Shown here in pieces: positions 18,146 through 26,597 of a DNA stretch of 64,000 nucleotides. The translations under genes were made by a program, and so were the position numbers. Below the pieces are notes generated by a model, which was given only the letters and a program-made list of their open reading frames with translations, did not search any database and was not told the DNA's origin. Each line of letters begins with the position of its first letter. The first letter of the stretch is position 1. Origin of the DNA: Paenibacillus massiliensis subsp. panacisoli DSM 21345 (GTDB lineage: Bacteria > Bacillota > Bacilli > Paenibacillales > Paenibacillaceae); NCBI RefSeq assembly GCF_000426545.1, contig NZ_AUFO01000007.1, positions 62,001-126,000 on the forward strand, written 5' to 3'.

Positions 18146-18232
18146 TTACCTCTCTTACTTCTATGTCTTCGTTGTTACCTCTCCTACTTCTTCGTGATCA
18201 CTGTTACCTCTCCTACTTCTATTCTTCTTTCT
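18146..18232. repeat. Three tandem 29-bp repeats at the ATL ribosome-binding site
   Basis: Units start at 18146, 18175 and 18204, an exact 29-base period. Each has a 17-base core, TTACCTCTCCTACTTCT (one C-to-T change in the first), followed by 12 variable bases. On the minus strand each core reads AGAAGTAGGAGAGGTAA, a Shine-Dalgarno-like sequence; only the copy next to the start codon is used. Confidence 0.85.
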
Positions 18233-18384
18233 GCTTCCAGCTTTCTTCAATTTCATTCTTTCCGCTTTGATCGCCACTATGTTTTCTGTGCCTAGCTACT
18301 CTGTCGTATTTTTATGTATCAAGTACCCGGACAGGGGACAGATGCATACAATGTGAGAGCCCAATCAATAAGAGGAGTGATCAT

Positions 18385-18693
18385 ATGTCTTTCCTTCCCC
18401 CATCAGGCCCTCCGGGATCATCCATGCTGCCCCAAGGCACGCAGGCACCTACCTCGGCGCCGCCATCCTTCACACCACCCAGACCGCTTACCAGCCTGTA
18501 TGCGGTAGATCCGGGCGGGATTGCTGGCTGCCTGTTCAGATTCACGTTTGTCTGGCTTGAGAATGGCCAACGTTTTTGGTTTTACCCGGTATTTGTCGGT
18601 CCTACATCCATAGCCGGATTCAGATGGACGGGACGCAACTGGTTCTACTTCGGCATTGATCTGCGAAGAGTCGAAGCGTTCAGCTGTTATTGA
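18385..18693 (+). CDS. Conserved hypothetical protein with Pro-rich N-terminus
   Basis: 102 residues: a Pro/Ser-rich, coat-like N-terminus (about 1-35) followed by a compact aromatic-rich domain (RFTFVWLENGQRFWFYPVF, then IAGFRWTG and YFGIDLRRVEAF). I recall similar short proteins in Bacillus and Paenibacillus genomes, often with no known role or mislabelled as transporters; there are no transmembrane helices here. A good ribosome-binding site (AAGAGGAG) lies upstream of the ATG and a hairpin terminator follows. The residue pattern suggests a small beta-domain, perhaps a surface or spore-associated protein; no function can be assigned. Confidence 0.75.
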   Translation: MSFLPPSGPPGSSMLPQGTQAPTSAPPSFTPPRPLTSLYAVDPGGIAGCLFRFTFVWLENGQRFWFYPVFVGPTSIAGFRWTGRNWFYFGIDLRRVEAFSCY

Positions 18694-18771
18694 TTCCGTT
18701 ACCGCTCGGGTACGACAAGCCGCCTTGAGTCATAGTCTCGCCCTGATCAAATCGGACCTCACAAGAGAGCA

Positions 18772-18820
18772 AAACAAGAAACCGGTGACAGGTTATACCG
18801 CTGCACCAGTTCTCTTGTTT
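18772..18820 (+). terminator. Terminator-like hairpin after the 102-residue gene
   Basis: Arms AAACAAGAAACCGGTG and CACCAGTTCTCTTGTTT pair with a few mismatches, with a T-rich 3' side. It stands between two converging genes. Confidence 0.5.
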
Positions 18821-18866
18821 ATGCTCATTTTATCATATGGACATGCTCCAGGTAGAGGATTAAATA

Positions 18867-19106
18867 CTAGTCCCGCCCAGCTTCTAATGGCTCTTCTGCT
18901 TGTTCCTTGGAATAGAGTGCAAGCTCGGCATAGCTTTCCATCCCTGTATGAACCTCCGTAACGATATAAGTACGACGCGTCAGATGTGACATCAGCTTAT
19001 CGCCAGGGCTCACCGAATATTCCTCACGATAGTCTCCCATTTTATGAAATCCACACGACATGCGCAAGTACAGCAAGCCCTTCCGGGTATGGCCATTTAC
19101 TGTCAT
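18867..19106 (-). CDS. Small hypothetical protein, 79 residues
   Basis: I do not recognise a family. The frame is supported by AGGAGGGGT 5 bases before its ATG and by ordinary codon use. The protein is soluble and mixed in composition, with a central segment SPGDKLMSHLTRRTYIVTEV that looks like beta strands and an acidic C-terminus (EQAEEPLEAGRD). It is transcribed alone toward the terminator at 18772-18820. It may be a lineage-specific Paenibacillus protein. Confidence 0.6.
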   Translation of the reverse strand: MTVNGHTRKGLLYLRMSCGFHKMGDYREEYSVSPGDKLMSHLTRRTYIVTEVHTGMESYAELALYSKEQAEEPLEAGRD

Positions 19107-19378
19107 AGGTACCCCTCCTGTATTCCCCTGATGTCATAGTCCTATTGCATGAATGTTTGCCGTCATCTGCTGGACTACCTGAAAAACGGGTTTAGTATGA
19201 AATACCTATATTATCGGTTGAATAGCGAAATTCGTTAATTGAGAAGCATAAGTAACAAAAAAGTTACATTTTATTTACAACTCACCCATCAATCCACTAA
19301 GGTAGCCCACTTCCCGATCATGGTATCGTAATCCTTAGCAAGTGCTAAATCCCATCAATGGAAAAAGGATGTGTTATC

Positions 19379-19858
19379 ATGAAGAAAATGGCTATAGCAT
19401 CTACGCTGGCTCTTTCAATGATTTTTACGGGAGCCTCCATGTCCATTGCAGGACAAGCCTCCGCTCAGGAAGTCTATGCCACCAATGGTCACAAAATTGT
19501 AAACACCGCCAAGGCATACCAGGGCAAAGTAAAATACAAATTCGGCGTACGAGATGCAGGTCGTCTCATTTTTGACTGCTCTTCATTCACCCAATTCGTA
19601 TTTAAGCAAAATGGCATTAATATCCCTTGGGGCTCCAAAGCCCAGACGAGATTCGGTACACCAGTAGCGAGCAAGGCCCATCTGGCTGTAGGGGATCTGG
19701 TCATGTTTAGCGTGAGCAAGCCTGGTCAAATTAATCATGTAGGCATATACATAGGGAACGGTCAGTTCATCGGCAATTCTCCTGGCAAGGGCGTTGTGGT
19801 CTCCAGCATTCACACAGGCTATTGGGGCAGCCGCTACATTACAGCACGCCACTACTAA
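19379..19858 (+). CDS. Secreted NlpC/P60-family peptidoglycan hydrolase
   Basis: Cell-wall endopeptidase of 159 residues. A signal peptide ends near GQASAQ30. The NlpC/P60 papain-like domain covers about 35-159, with catalytic Cys67 in IFDCSSF and His120 in QINHVGIYIG. It has no LysM or SH3 anchor, so it is a minimal secreted enzyme cutting gamma-D-Glu-diaminopimelate-type bonds in cell-wall peptides. The start at 19379 is chosen because AAAAAGGA lies about 10 bases upstream; an in-frame ATG at 19358 has no such site. It is monocistronic, with hairpins right after it. Confidence 0.9.
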   Translation: MKKMAIASTLALSMIFTGASMSIAGQASAQEVYATNGHKIVNTAKAYQGKVKYKFGVRDAGRLIFDCSSFTQFVFKQNGINIPWGSKAQTRFGTPVASKAHLAVGDLVMFSVSKPGQINHVGIYIGNGQFIGNSPGKGVVVSSIHTGYWGSRYITARHY

Positions 19859-19862
19859 GCCT

Positions 19863-19948
19863 ACGTTATGCCCCCTGCCATAACGTTATATCCACATACA
19901 GGACAAGACCCGGGAAGGTACACGATAGTGCCCTCCGGGTCTTGTCTT
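19863..19948. terminator. Double hairpin terminator between converging genes
   Basis: First hairpin ACGTTATG/CATAACGT (19863-19886). Second, stronger hairpin ACAAGACCCGG/CCGGGTCTTGT (19903-19945), followed by CTTT. The second serves the NlpC gene and, in reverse, the gene ending at 19948. Confidence 0.7.
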
Positions 19949-20409
19949 TACTCATTCATCGTGAATCGCTCTGCACAGTGCTCTATCCATCGGCAAAACG
20001 AGCGATTATGGCCCAGGAAGAAGGAGGACAGATCATACCTTCCCCGGCCTGGTTCATAAGTGACAAGCAAACGTCGTCTCATCATCCCCATAGCCAGCTG
20101 TACGAATCTCTCCGCTCTGTCATCAGCATACAATGTCACATAGGCATACAAGGAATGCTCCTCCGGCTCATCCAAGGGACTTACCCCTGCACACGAAAAT
20201 TCTGTACGCACCCTCTTCTCTCGCAGCAGAGATAGGCTCTTATGTAGCTCCGCGTCCACCTCCACTCCTGCAAGGAGCATGGTCTGCTTGGGGTGGAGTA
20301 CAATCTTCGGTCGTTCCAGCCACAGTGCGAGCTCCTGTCTTCGCCTGCTCCATAGCGCTCCTGACTGCTTACTAATTAATATCTCCTCATCCGATCGTTC
20401 CTGAAGCAT
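19948..20409 (-). CDS. Hypothetical protein, 153 residues
   Basis: Not recognised. Basic and Arg-rich (SRRRQELALWLERP, MMRRRLLVTYEPGRGRYD), with a central VRTEFSCAGVSPLDEPEEHSLYAYVTL segment. No transmembrane segment or signal peptide is visible. The pattern of a Cys-Gly turn followed by beta strands suggests a small globular domain, possibly nucleic-acid related given the charge, but that is a guess. AAGGAAGG precedes the start. It is transcribed alone and converges with the NlpC gene. Confidence 0.6.
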   Translation of the reverse strand: MLQERSDEEILISKQSGALWSRRRQELALWLERPKIVLHPKQTMLLAGVEVDAELHKSLSLLREKRVRTEFSCAGVSPLDEPEEHSLYAYVTLYADDRAERFVQLAMGMMRRRLLVTYEPGRGRYDLSSFFLGHNRSFCRWIEHCAERFTMNE

Positions 20410-20598
20410 AAGCGGCTTCCTTCCTTAGTTATGGTGACAGCCATTACTTTCATTTCCGTGGCATAATTATTCTATAAATTATCTTTAGATTCCAGGTCCC
20501 AAGTATCCATACCTCTATCATACCGCAGATCGTTCCATGAACCAAACACCTGCAAAGCGTCCAATGATCTCCATGATCTACAACTAACGAAAATATAA

Positions 20599-20658
20599 AG
20601 TTTAAATAGTTAATGATATAAGACTTGCAAAATAAACATATATGGAGTAATTTAAACT
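20599..20658 (+). promoter_or_regulatory. kduI promoter flanked by an inverted repeat
   Basis: TTGCAA (20625-20630), 17-base spacer, TAATTT (20648-20653). AGTTTAAAT (20599-20607) and ATTTAAACT (20650-20658) form perfect 9-base arms on either side of the promoter and may be the operator of the DeoR protein encoded next. The remaining sequence from 20410 is AT-rich with no gene. Confidence 0.45.
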
Positions 20659-20705
20659 TATATAAACATAATTTTAAACAAAATGAACTACAAAGGAGAA
20701 TTCAC

Positions 20706-21539
20706 ATGGAAAACCGTTATGCTTCTCATCCACATGAGGTCTCATCCTTCAAAACTACTCGCTTACGCGATGAATTCCTGATTGATTCGCTGTTCAGCCC
20801 TGATGAGCTGACGCTTGTATACTCTCACGTTGACCGTTATATTATTGGCTCAGCTGTTCCTGTCAAAGGCTCCATTGAGTTGAAAGCGGATTCGAAGGTC
20901 ATTGGCGCGGATACCTTCCTGGAGCGTCGAGAGCTTGGGGTCATCAATATCGGCGGTAGCGGCACCATCCAGGTTGACGGTACAACCTATGAGCTGGGAC
21001 ACCGTGAATGTCTGTACGTCGGGCTCGGCGCGAAGGATGTGCTGTTCACAAGCAATGATCCTGCACAACCAGCCAAATTCTATCTGAACTCTACCCCTGC
21101 TCACCATGCATACCCTACAGCCAAGACAGGCCCAGATGACGCATTTAATGTTCATTTAGGTTCGATTGAGAATTCTAACGACCGTACAATCTACCGCTTC
21201 ATCCACGAGAAAGGTATTCAAAGCTGTCAGCTCGTCATGGGACTGACGGTGCTTGAGCCAGGAAATATGTGGAATACGATGCCTGCCCATACACACAATC
21301 GTCGCTCTGAGGTGTATCTATACTTCAACCTGCCTGAAGACAGCGTTGTGTTCCATCTGATGGGAGAGCCTGAGGAGACACGCCACGTCGTAGTTCGCAA
21401 CGAGCAGGCCATTATCTCTCCGAGCTGGTCCATTCATAGCGGTGTTGGTACCAGCAACTATGCCTTTATCTGGGGAATGGCTGGCGAGAACCAGGTATTC
21501 GAGGATATGGATGGCGTAGAAATGAAGCGTCTGAAGTAA
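20706..21539 (+). CDS. kduI: 5-dehydro-4-deoxy-D-glucuronate isomerase KduI
   Basis: Cupin-fold isomerase that converts 4-deoxy-L-threo-5-hexosulose uronate, from pectin or glycosaminoglycan breakdown, to 2-keto-3-deoxygluconate precursor (DKII). It is 277 residues, the family length. The zinc site is visible in PAHTHNRRSEVYLYF, with MENRYASHPHEVSSFKTTRL at the N-terminus as in other KduI proteins. The start at 20706 has AAAGGAGA upstream; the open frame extends to 20625, but that overlaps the promoter. With deoR and kduD it forms an uronate operon, which suits a plant-cell-wall degrader. Confidence 0.95.
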   Translation: MENRYASHPHEVSSFKTTRLRDEFLIDSLFSPDELTLVYSHVDRYIIGSAVPVKGSIELKADSKVIGADTFLERRELGVINIGGSGTIQVDGTTYELGHRECLYVGLGAKDVLFTSNDPAQPAKFYLNSTPAHHAYPTAKTGPDDAFNVHLGSIENSNDRTIYRFIHEKGIQSCQLVMGLTVLEPGNMWNTMPAHTHNRRSEVYLYFNLPEDSVVFHLMGEPEETRHVVVRNEQAIISPSWSIHSGVGTSNYAFIWGMAGENQVFEDMDGVEMKRLK

Positions 21540-21594
21540 TTCGTCACCCACATTTGATATAGAGCATACTCATGTACCACTCAATCGCACAGAA

Positions 21595-22386
21595 ATGGAT
21601 GTATGTCGCATGAACCCTTTGCTTCGATATGAGAAGATCATGGAAGCCCTGCTAACCGATAAGGAAATCACCGTAAATGAACTAAGCCAGCGGCTTAAGG
21701 TGACAGGCAAGACGATACGCGAGGATTTAAAGCGACTGGAAGAACAAGGTCTGGTCGTACGTGTCCACGGCGGAGCCATGCTGGCGAATCGTGAGCAATT
21801 CGGAATCCTGCCTGAGAAAGAGACCCGTGTCAAGAATGCCGATGAGAAGCAGCACATCGCCGAGCTCGCGTCCCAGCTCATTGAACCGAATGACATTATT
21901 GCACTCGACGGTGGCAGTACGACGCTAGCGATCGCTCGTCTGCTGGGTTCGTCTCCTGTCACGGTGATCACCAACGATGTTCATATTATCAGTGAGCTGG
22001 CCACCAAGGACCTGATTCGTCTGGTTATTCCTGGCGGCTATCGCGTACGCAATATGCTGACGGGTCCTGAGGGTGTCAATTATGTTCAGCATTTAAATAT
22101 TCAAAAGGCGTTCGTATCCAGCGCCGGCGTTCACTGGGAGCATGGACTATCTGTATACACAGGGGATTTCATTGACTTCAAGAAGGCGCTCGTGGATACT
22201 GCACAGCAGGTCTACGCCGTAGCTGATCATCACAAATTCGGACAGACCGCCCTGCGCACCTTCGCACAGCTGAGTCAACTGAATGCCGTACTGTCAGACC
22301 GATTACCTACTGGAGATATGCTGAAGGCTTTCCAAGCCACCGGAATAAGCATGATTTGCACAACTGAAGGAGTGTCCGATCTATGA
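21595..22386 (+). CDS. DeoR-family transcription regulator
   Basis: 263 residues with an N-terminal winged HTH (about 10-60: NELSQRLKVTGKTIREDLKR, then GLVVRVHGGAM) and a C-terminal sugar-phosphate sensor domain with ALDGGSTTLAIARLL. DeoR proteins usually repress sugar operons until a phosphorylated intermediate binds. Embedded between kduI and kduD, it is the likely local regulator; its stop overlaps the kduD start (ATGA). The start may instead be ATG 21610 (MNPLLRYEKIM); neither has a strong ribosome-binding site. Confidence 0.9.
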   Translation: MDVCRMNPLLRYEKIMEALLTDKEITVNELSQRLKVTGKTIREDLKRLEEQGLVVRVHGGAMLANREQFGILPEKETRVKNADEKQHIAELASQLIEPNDIIALDGGSTTLAIARLLGSSPVTVITNDVHIISELATKDLIRLVIPGGYRVRNMLTGPEGVNYVQHLNIQKAFVSSAGVHWEHGLSVYTGDFIDFKKALVDTAQQVYAVADHHKFGQTALRTFAQLSQLNAVLSDRLPTGDMLKAFQATGISMICTTEGVSDL

Positions 22387-23138
22387 AACCATTGTTTAGT
22401 CTTGAAGGAAAAACAGCTCTTGTCACCGGAAGCTCAGGGGGACTGGGAGAAGGGATTGCCATAGCTATGGCGGAGGCTGGCGCAGATGTCGTTATGGTGT
22501 CACGCTCTGGCAGCGAGGAGGCTGCACAGGCTATTACAGCTTTGGGCCGTAAAGCATTGTCCATCTCTGCCGACCTGGGCCAGATCGATCAGATCGAGGC
22601 TGTATTCCAAGAAGCGCTGACCCTGACCGGGCGCATTGACATCCTGATCAACAATGCTGGCACTATCCGCCGCGCCCCTGCTGCCGAGCACAGTATGCAG
22701 GATTGGAACGCTGTCATCGACCTGAACCTGAATTCGGTATTCCTCCTGTCACAGCTTGTAGGTCAGCATATGATTGCTAGAGGTAGTGGCAAAATCATCA
22801 ATATTGCCTCCATGCTGTCCTTCCAGGGCGGTATTAACGTACCAGGCTATACAGCAAGCAAGCACGGTGTGGCTGGATTGACCAAAGCCTTCGCAAATGA
22901 ATGGGCAGGCAAAGGCATTCAGATTAATGCGATTGCTCCTGGCTATATGGAGACTAACAATACCGCTCCGATTCTCGATGATCCGGACCGGACTCGTTCG
23001 ATTACAGAGCGAATCCCTGCTGGACGTTGGGGTACTCCTGAAGACCTGAAGGGACCAGCTATTTTTCTGGCCTCTGCTGCCTCCGATTACATGAATGGTC
23101 ACGTTCTTTGTGTAGACGGTGGCTGGCTGGCTAGATAA
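22383..23138 (+). CDS. kduD: 2-dehydro-3-deoxy-D-gluconate 5-dehydrogenase KduD
   Basis: Short-chain dehydrogenase/reductase of 251 residues that reduces DKII to 2-keto-3-deoxygluconate with NADH, the step after KduI. The Rossmann glycine motif GSSGGLGEG is near residue 16, NNAG near 88-93, and the catalytic Ser and Tyr-x3-Lys in 'IASMLSFQGG' and YTASKHG. MKPLFSLEGKTALVTG at the start is typical of KduD. It overlaps deoR by 4 bases. The downstream KDG kinase and aldolase genes are not in this window. Confidence 0.92.
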   Translation: MKPLFSLEGKTALVTGSSGGLGEGIAIAMAEAGADVVMVSRSGSEEAAQAITALGRKALSISADLGQIDQIEAVFQEALTLTGRIDILINNAGTIRRAPAAEHSMQDWNAVIDLNLNSVFLLSQLVGQHMIARGSGKIINIASMLSFQGGINVPGYTASKHGVAGLTKAFANEWAGKGIQINAIAPGYMETNNTAPILDDPDRTRSITERIPAGRWGTPEDLKGPAIFLASAASDYMNGHVLCVDGGWLAR

Positions 23139-23182
23139 CACAAGAATATAGACCATTACACTGCTCATTTATAGTGATATGA

Positions 23183-23226
23183 CAGGAAGCCCCAGATTCG
23201 TCATCGAATCCGGGGCTTCCTCCTGT
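23183..23226 (+). terminator. Terminator of the kduI-deoR-kduD operon
   Basis: A near-perfect hairpin with arms AGGAAGCCCC and GGGGCTTCCT plus inner GATTCG/CGAATC pairing, and a TCATC-type loop. It follows kduD by about 45 bases. Confidence 0.75.
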
Positions 23227-23386
23227 AATTGCACCCATAATATGTTTCACTAGGTTCGCATATTCGTCATGTCAATCATATTCATTCTCGTCAAGTTCAC
23301 CATGATAGTCAGTTCACCATGTTCGTGTATTGATTCGTATGTTGATTACTATGGTGCTCCTTCTTAATGTACGCCACTGCGATTAA

Positions 23387-23908
23387 CTAATGCACCGACT
23401 CCCAGCGGTGGCGGAATTGCTCAAGTCGCGGGTGACCCTGCTGAGGCTCATGGGTGAGAATTAGACGAATCCGAGTAATCCAGCCTTCAAAAGACGAATA
23501 CGAAGCGAATTGCTCTGCCGTCTCAGGGGCCATGTACACAAAATAAGGTGCTGGATACGTATCTGCCAGATACTTCAACGCAGTATCCACTGGTGTATAC
23601 TTCTTTCTTTTACCATCCCAGTTCTGGATAATCGCCTCTAGATGACCATACTCCTGCTTCCACTCGTCCAATCTCTTCGCACGCTTATGAAAAGGGCTAA
23701 TCGGCAGCTTGGACATGCGTCTAGCCGTTTCCTCATGAAGAGGATAGAGCACGACGGTCGCGAAGCTTCGCTGCTCAGCCGTATGCATGAACTGCTCCAG
23801 CTCCGAATCCGTAATCTGTTCGAACGTATCATAATAAATCAAAGTCCCCTTCTCCTGTTCAGCGGGCGGCTCATAGCCGAATGGAACCTTTATATTGCCT
23901 CGGGCCAC
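23387..23908 (-). CDS. Hypothetical protein, 173 residues
   Basis: Not recognised. GTG start with AAGGAGGGG 6 bases upstream. The protein is soluble and alpha/beta in look, with an N-terminal basic stretch, a strand 'KGTLIYYDTF', a helix with charged residues, and a C-terminal segment WITRIRLILTHEPQQGHPRL. The composition is ordinary and there are no membrane helices. It could be a small stress-type or regulatory protein. It lies downstream of LacI copy 2 on the same strand, 75 bases after its stop, so it may be cotranscribed. Confidence 0.6.
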   Translation of the reverse strand: MARGNIKVPFGYEPPAEQEKGTLIYYDTFEQITDSELEQFMHTAEQRSFATVVLYPLHEETARRMSKLPISPFHKRAKRLDEWKQEYGHLEAIIQNWDGKRKKYTPVDTALKYLADTYPAPYFVYMAPETAEQFASYSSFEGWITRIRLILTHEPQQGHPRLEQFRHRWESVH

Positions 23909-23983
23909 GTTTGTCCCCTCCTTAGCAGTAATTCACATGAGTAGTGTGTTCTTTATTGAAATTGTAAATACTTATCTTCAGAA

Positions 23984-25015
23984 TCACTCCCTGACAGTCT
24001 GAGGGGGGCATGAGTTACGCTCAACAACCTCCGTGTTAATCAGAACCCCACTATTGTGGTCTTCCTGGTCATTGATCTTTCGCAGCAGGATATCCATCGC
24101 CGTCTTGGCCATTACATCTTTCTTCACATGAATAGTCGTGAGCTCAGGGCTTATCACCTTGGCTTCCAGAATATTGTCAAAGCCCATGACAGCCACTTCC
24201 TCGGGAACCTTTACAGCAAGCTCCTGAAATGTCTTAATCGCACTGATCGCCATGTAATCATTCTCGCAAAAAACGACTGCGGGCAGTTGCTTCACATTGC
24301 CTATCTCTGTTTTGAAAGCATCCTGTGACACAACCAACATGGGCTCCATCGCAAAATTCCCTTCAAGCTCCATGCCTGCCTCTTTAAGCGCAGCCATAAA
24401 ACCTTCTTTTCGCTTCACAAAATTCAGAATACGCACATCGGATTCAACGTAAGCAATGCTCCTGTATCCCAGTGACAGAAGGTGTCTGCCCGCCTGATAA
24501 CCTCCAAGATAATTATTGATCGCTACAAAGCTGGCATCCAAATGCTCAAACCATGTATCTAATATCACGATATGAGGATGAACAGCTAAGACGTCCTCTA
24601 GGAGTGATGCCGTCAAATTCGTACCCAGCATTAAAATCCCTGCGGAAGGCTGCTCCTGTTCCAGCGTCTGGATCTCTTCATGCAGATTCTGAATCGAGAT
24701 GGAGGAGATAATCAGCGTATGTCCCTGCTCTCTTGCATAAGCCGTCAGATGATGAATCAGTTCATTGAAGAACGGCTGAGATTCATACCGATCCGTGATG
24801 ATGTCCGTATTTTTACAGGCTACAAAACGAATGATGGAATTGTTTTTAGTTGACGCTTTGTTCGTTTTGAAAGTCCGCGGGGTATACCCATGGGCCTGTG
24901 AGATCTCCAAAATATGCTGACGTGTCGCTTCACTCACGCCAGCTTTATTATTGAGCGCAAGGGAGACAGCCGCCTTGGATACCCCAGCCAGTCTCGCAAT
25001 ATCATCTATTTTCAT
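23984..25015 (-). CDS. LacI-family regulator (copy 2)
   Basis: 343-residue repressor closely related to copy 1 at 11201-12262: the HTH MKIDDIARLAGVSKAAVSLA and a matching sensor domain (AVMGFDNI, SPELTTIHV). ATG 25015 is chosen because AGGAG is 8 bases upstream; the frame extends to a GTG at 25024 that overlaps the ribosome site. It is divergent from a DUF4038 hydrolase and a beta-glucoside PTS, with AACTAAA-rich repeats over the promoter between them. It probably senses the product of that hydrolase. Ligand unknown. Confidence 0.9.
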   Translation of the reverse strand: MKIDDIARLAGVSKAAVSLALNNKAGVSEATRQHILEISQAHGYTPRTFKTNKASTKNNSIIRFVACKNTDIITDRYESQPFFNELIHHLTAYAREQGHTLIISSISIQNLHEEIQTLEQEQPSAGILMLGTNLTASLLEDVLAVHPHIVILDTWFEHLDASFVAINNYLGGYQAGRHLLSLGYRSIAYVESDVRILNFVKRKEGFMAALKEAGMELEGNFAMEPMLVVSQDAFKTEIGNVKQLPAVVFCENDYMAISAIKTFQELAVKVPEEVAVMGFDNILEAKVISPELTTIHVKKDVMAKTAMDILLRKINDQEDHNSGVLINTEVVERNSCPPQTVRE

Positions 25016-25083
25016 GCATACCACTCCTGAATAGTATTAGTGCTCTCTAAATTATAACATTATCATACGCAAAATTTCATAAA

Positions 25084-25225
25084 ATTAACTAAACTAAACT
25101 AACTTTTATATCCGCAAAATTTATTTGACTAAATGATATTTCGGTGCTAATATTCAGATGAAAACGCATTATTTTAGTTAAAAACACTTTATTAGCAGTT
25201 TATTTTACCTAAAATAAACTAAATG
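25084..25225. promoter_or_regulatory. Divergent promoter and LacI operator region, second DUF4038 locus
   Basis: A rightward promoter TTGACT (25125-25130), 17-base spacer, TAATAT (25148-25153). Operator-like words surround it: AACTAAACTAAACTAAC (25087-25103) upstream, the palindromic TTTTAGTTAAAA (25172-25183) downstream, and TAAAATAAACTAAA nearer the gene. The same words occur around the first LacI/DUF4038 locus, so the two paralogous repressors may cross-regulate. Confidence 0.6.
25158..25172 (+). promoter_or_regulatory. cre-like site at the second DUF4038 promoter start
   Basis: ATGAAAACGCATTAT agrees with WTGNAANCGNWNNCW except at one position, and overlaps the predicted transcription start (about 25160), a usual place for CcpA repression. 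Confidence 0.38.
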
Positions 25226-25247
25226 AAATGTACTGAAAGGCTAGGTG

Positions 25248-26528
25248 ATGAATGTGAAGGTAACTGTTGCGAGCCATGAAAGAGCCTTTGAGCTAAATGG
25301 TAAGCCGTTATTTTATTTAGCGGATACGGTTTGGAGTGCATTTACCAACGCCTCCCTTGAAGAATGGGCAGAATATCTCGATTATCGAAAATTACAGGGC
25401 TTTAATGTGCTTCAGATTAATACCCTGCGTCAGTGGGATGCAAGTGAATCGGATCTCCGAATGGATCCCTTCTTACTGCAGGAAGATGGCTCCTACGACT
25501 ATCAGCAGTTGAATGTGGAATATTTTGACCGCGCTGAGCAGATGCTTGGCATGGCTCTTGAGCGTGGCTTCATTCCGGCCCTCGTGCTGCTGTGGTGCAA
25601 TTATGTACCAGATACTTGGGCTGGGATGTTTCAGGAAGGGAATAAAATGCCCTTTGACTGTGTTGAGCCGTATGTCCGATACGCTGTGGAACGCTTCTCC
25701 AAATATAATCCGATCTACCTGGTCAGCGGTGATACCGACTTTCCAAGCGAGCAAGCTATTGCGTATTACACCAAAGCCCTTGAGGTTGTGCATGCCTTGA
25801 GTCCGAACAGCTTGAAAACGCTCCATATTCGAGGTCGGCTACGGGAGATCCCGGATACATTGGAGCAGCATGATGGCCTGGATTTTTACATGTACCAATC
25901 TGGTCACAATTCCGAGTTTCAAGCGACAGCTTATGAGATTGCCGAGAATTTTTATACACGTCCACGCACACGTCCAGTCATTAACGGCGAACCCTGCTAT
26001 GAACAGATTAGCTACAGCCGCAATGTATACGGCAGATACTCTGCCTGCGATGCGCGGAAGGCCGCTTGGCAGAGCCTGTTGGCTGGTGGTGGCGCAGGTA
26101 TCACCTATGGAGCACACGGCATTTGGAGCTGGCATAAACAAGGCAAAAAGTTCGGGATCGTCGAAGGGGAAGGCTTTGACGCCCCTTACGACTGGAGAGA
26201 AGCTGTCCGCTTTGAAGGGGCATGGGATTACTCCTTTATCAAATATTTATTTGAAAGCTATAACCTGATCGGGATCTCGCCAGCTGACATCGTACTCAAT
26301 GAGACGCCGGAAATTCGTGCCGCCGCGAACGATACCACCATTGTCCTGTACATTCCGGTCAACACCAAGGTTCGCTTGAATCTGGACGTTCAGGATTACA
26401 GCTTCACAACTATTGATCTGACAGCCAGAAGATTCGCCTGTACAGAGATTACAACCCACGATGGGAAATCCGTCATTGCTATGCACCGTTTTGAGAAGGA
26501 TGTCGTGGTCATTGGCAAGCGAAAATAG
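25248..26528 (+). CDS. Intracellular DUF4038 / GH140-like glycoside hydrolase (copy 2)
   Basis: 426-residue paralogue of the hydrolase at 5420-6703. The two share FYLADTVWSAFTN-type N-termini, LDYRKLQGFNVLQ, VSGDTDFPSE, LDFYMYQSGHN and GAGITYGAHGIWSWHK. It has no signal peptide, so it is cytoplasmic. ATG 25248 follows GAAAGG at 8 bases; a GTG at 25245 is also in frame. It forms an operon with the downstream beta-glucoside PTS gene. Two divergent copies with different PTS types suggest that they cut different aglycone or sugar linkages, possibly different apiosides. The family assignment is by motif; the substrate is inferred. Confidence 0.82.
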   Translation: MNVKVTVASHERAFELNGKPLFYLADTVWSAFTNASLEEWAEYLDYRKLQGFNVLQINTLRQWDASESDLRMDPFLLQEDGSYDYQQLNVEYFDRAEQMLGMALERGFIPALVLLWCNYVPDTWAGMFQEGNKMPFDCVEPYVRYAVERFSKYNPIYLVSGDTDFPSEQAIAYYTKALEVVHALSPNSLKTLHIRGRLREIPDTLEQHDGLDFYMYQSGHNSEFQATAYEIAENFYTRPRTRPVINGEPCYEQISYSRNVYGRYSACDARKAAWQSLLAGGGAGITYGAHGIWSWHKQGKKFGIVEGEGFDAPYDWREAVRFEGAWDYSFIKYLFESYNLIGISPADIVLNETPEIRAAANDTTIVLYIPVNTKVRLNLDVQDYSFTTIDLTARRFACTEITTHDGKSVIAMHRFEKDVVVIGKRK

Positions 26529-26597
26529 GCAGCTATGTGCCTCTGATTAGAAAGCGCATACATCTGATGAGTATTATTACTGCAAGGAGTGACTAGA

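Noticed and set aside
20625..20705. N-terminal extension of kduI
   Set aside because: It would overlap the promoter and lacks a ribosome site; the ATG at 20706 has AAAGGAG and gives the normal KduI length.
23221..23380. Repeated TTCACCATG/TTCGT-like words after kduD
   Set aside because: Low-complexity resemblance; no constant period and no pairing beyond the terminator.
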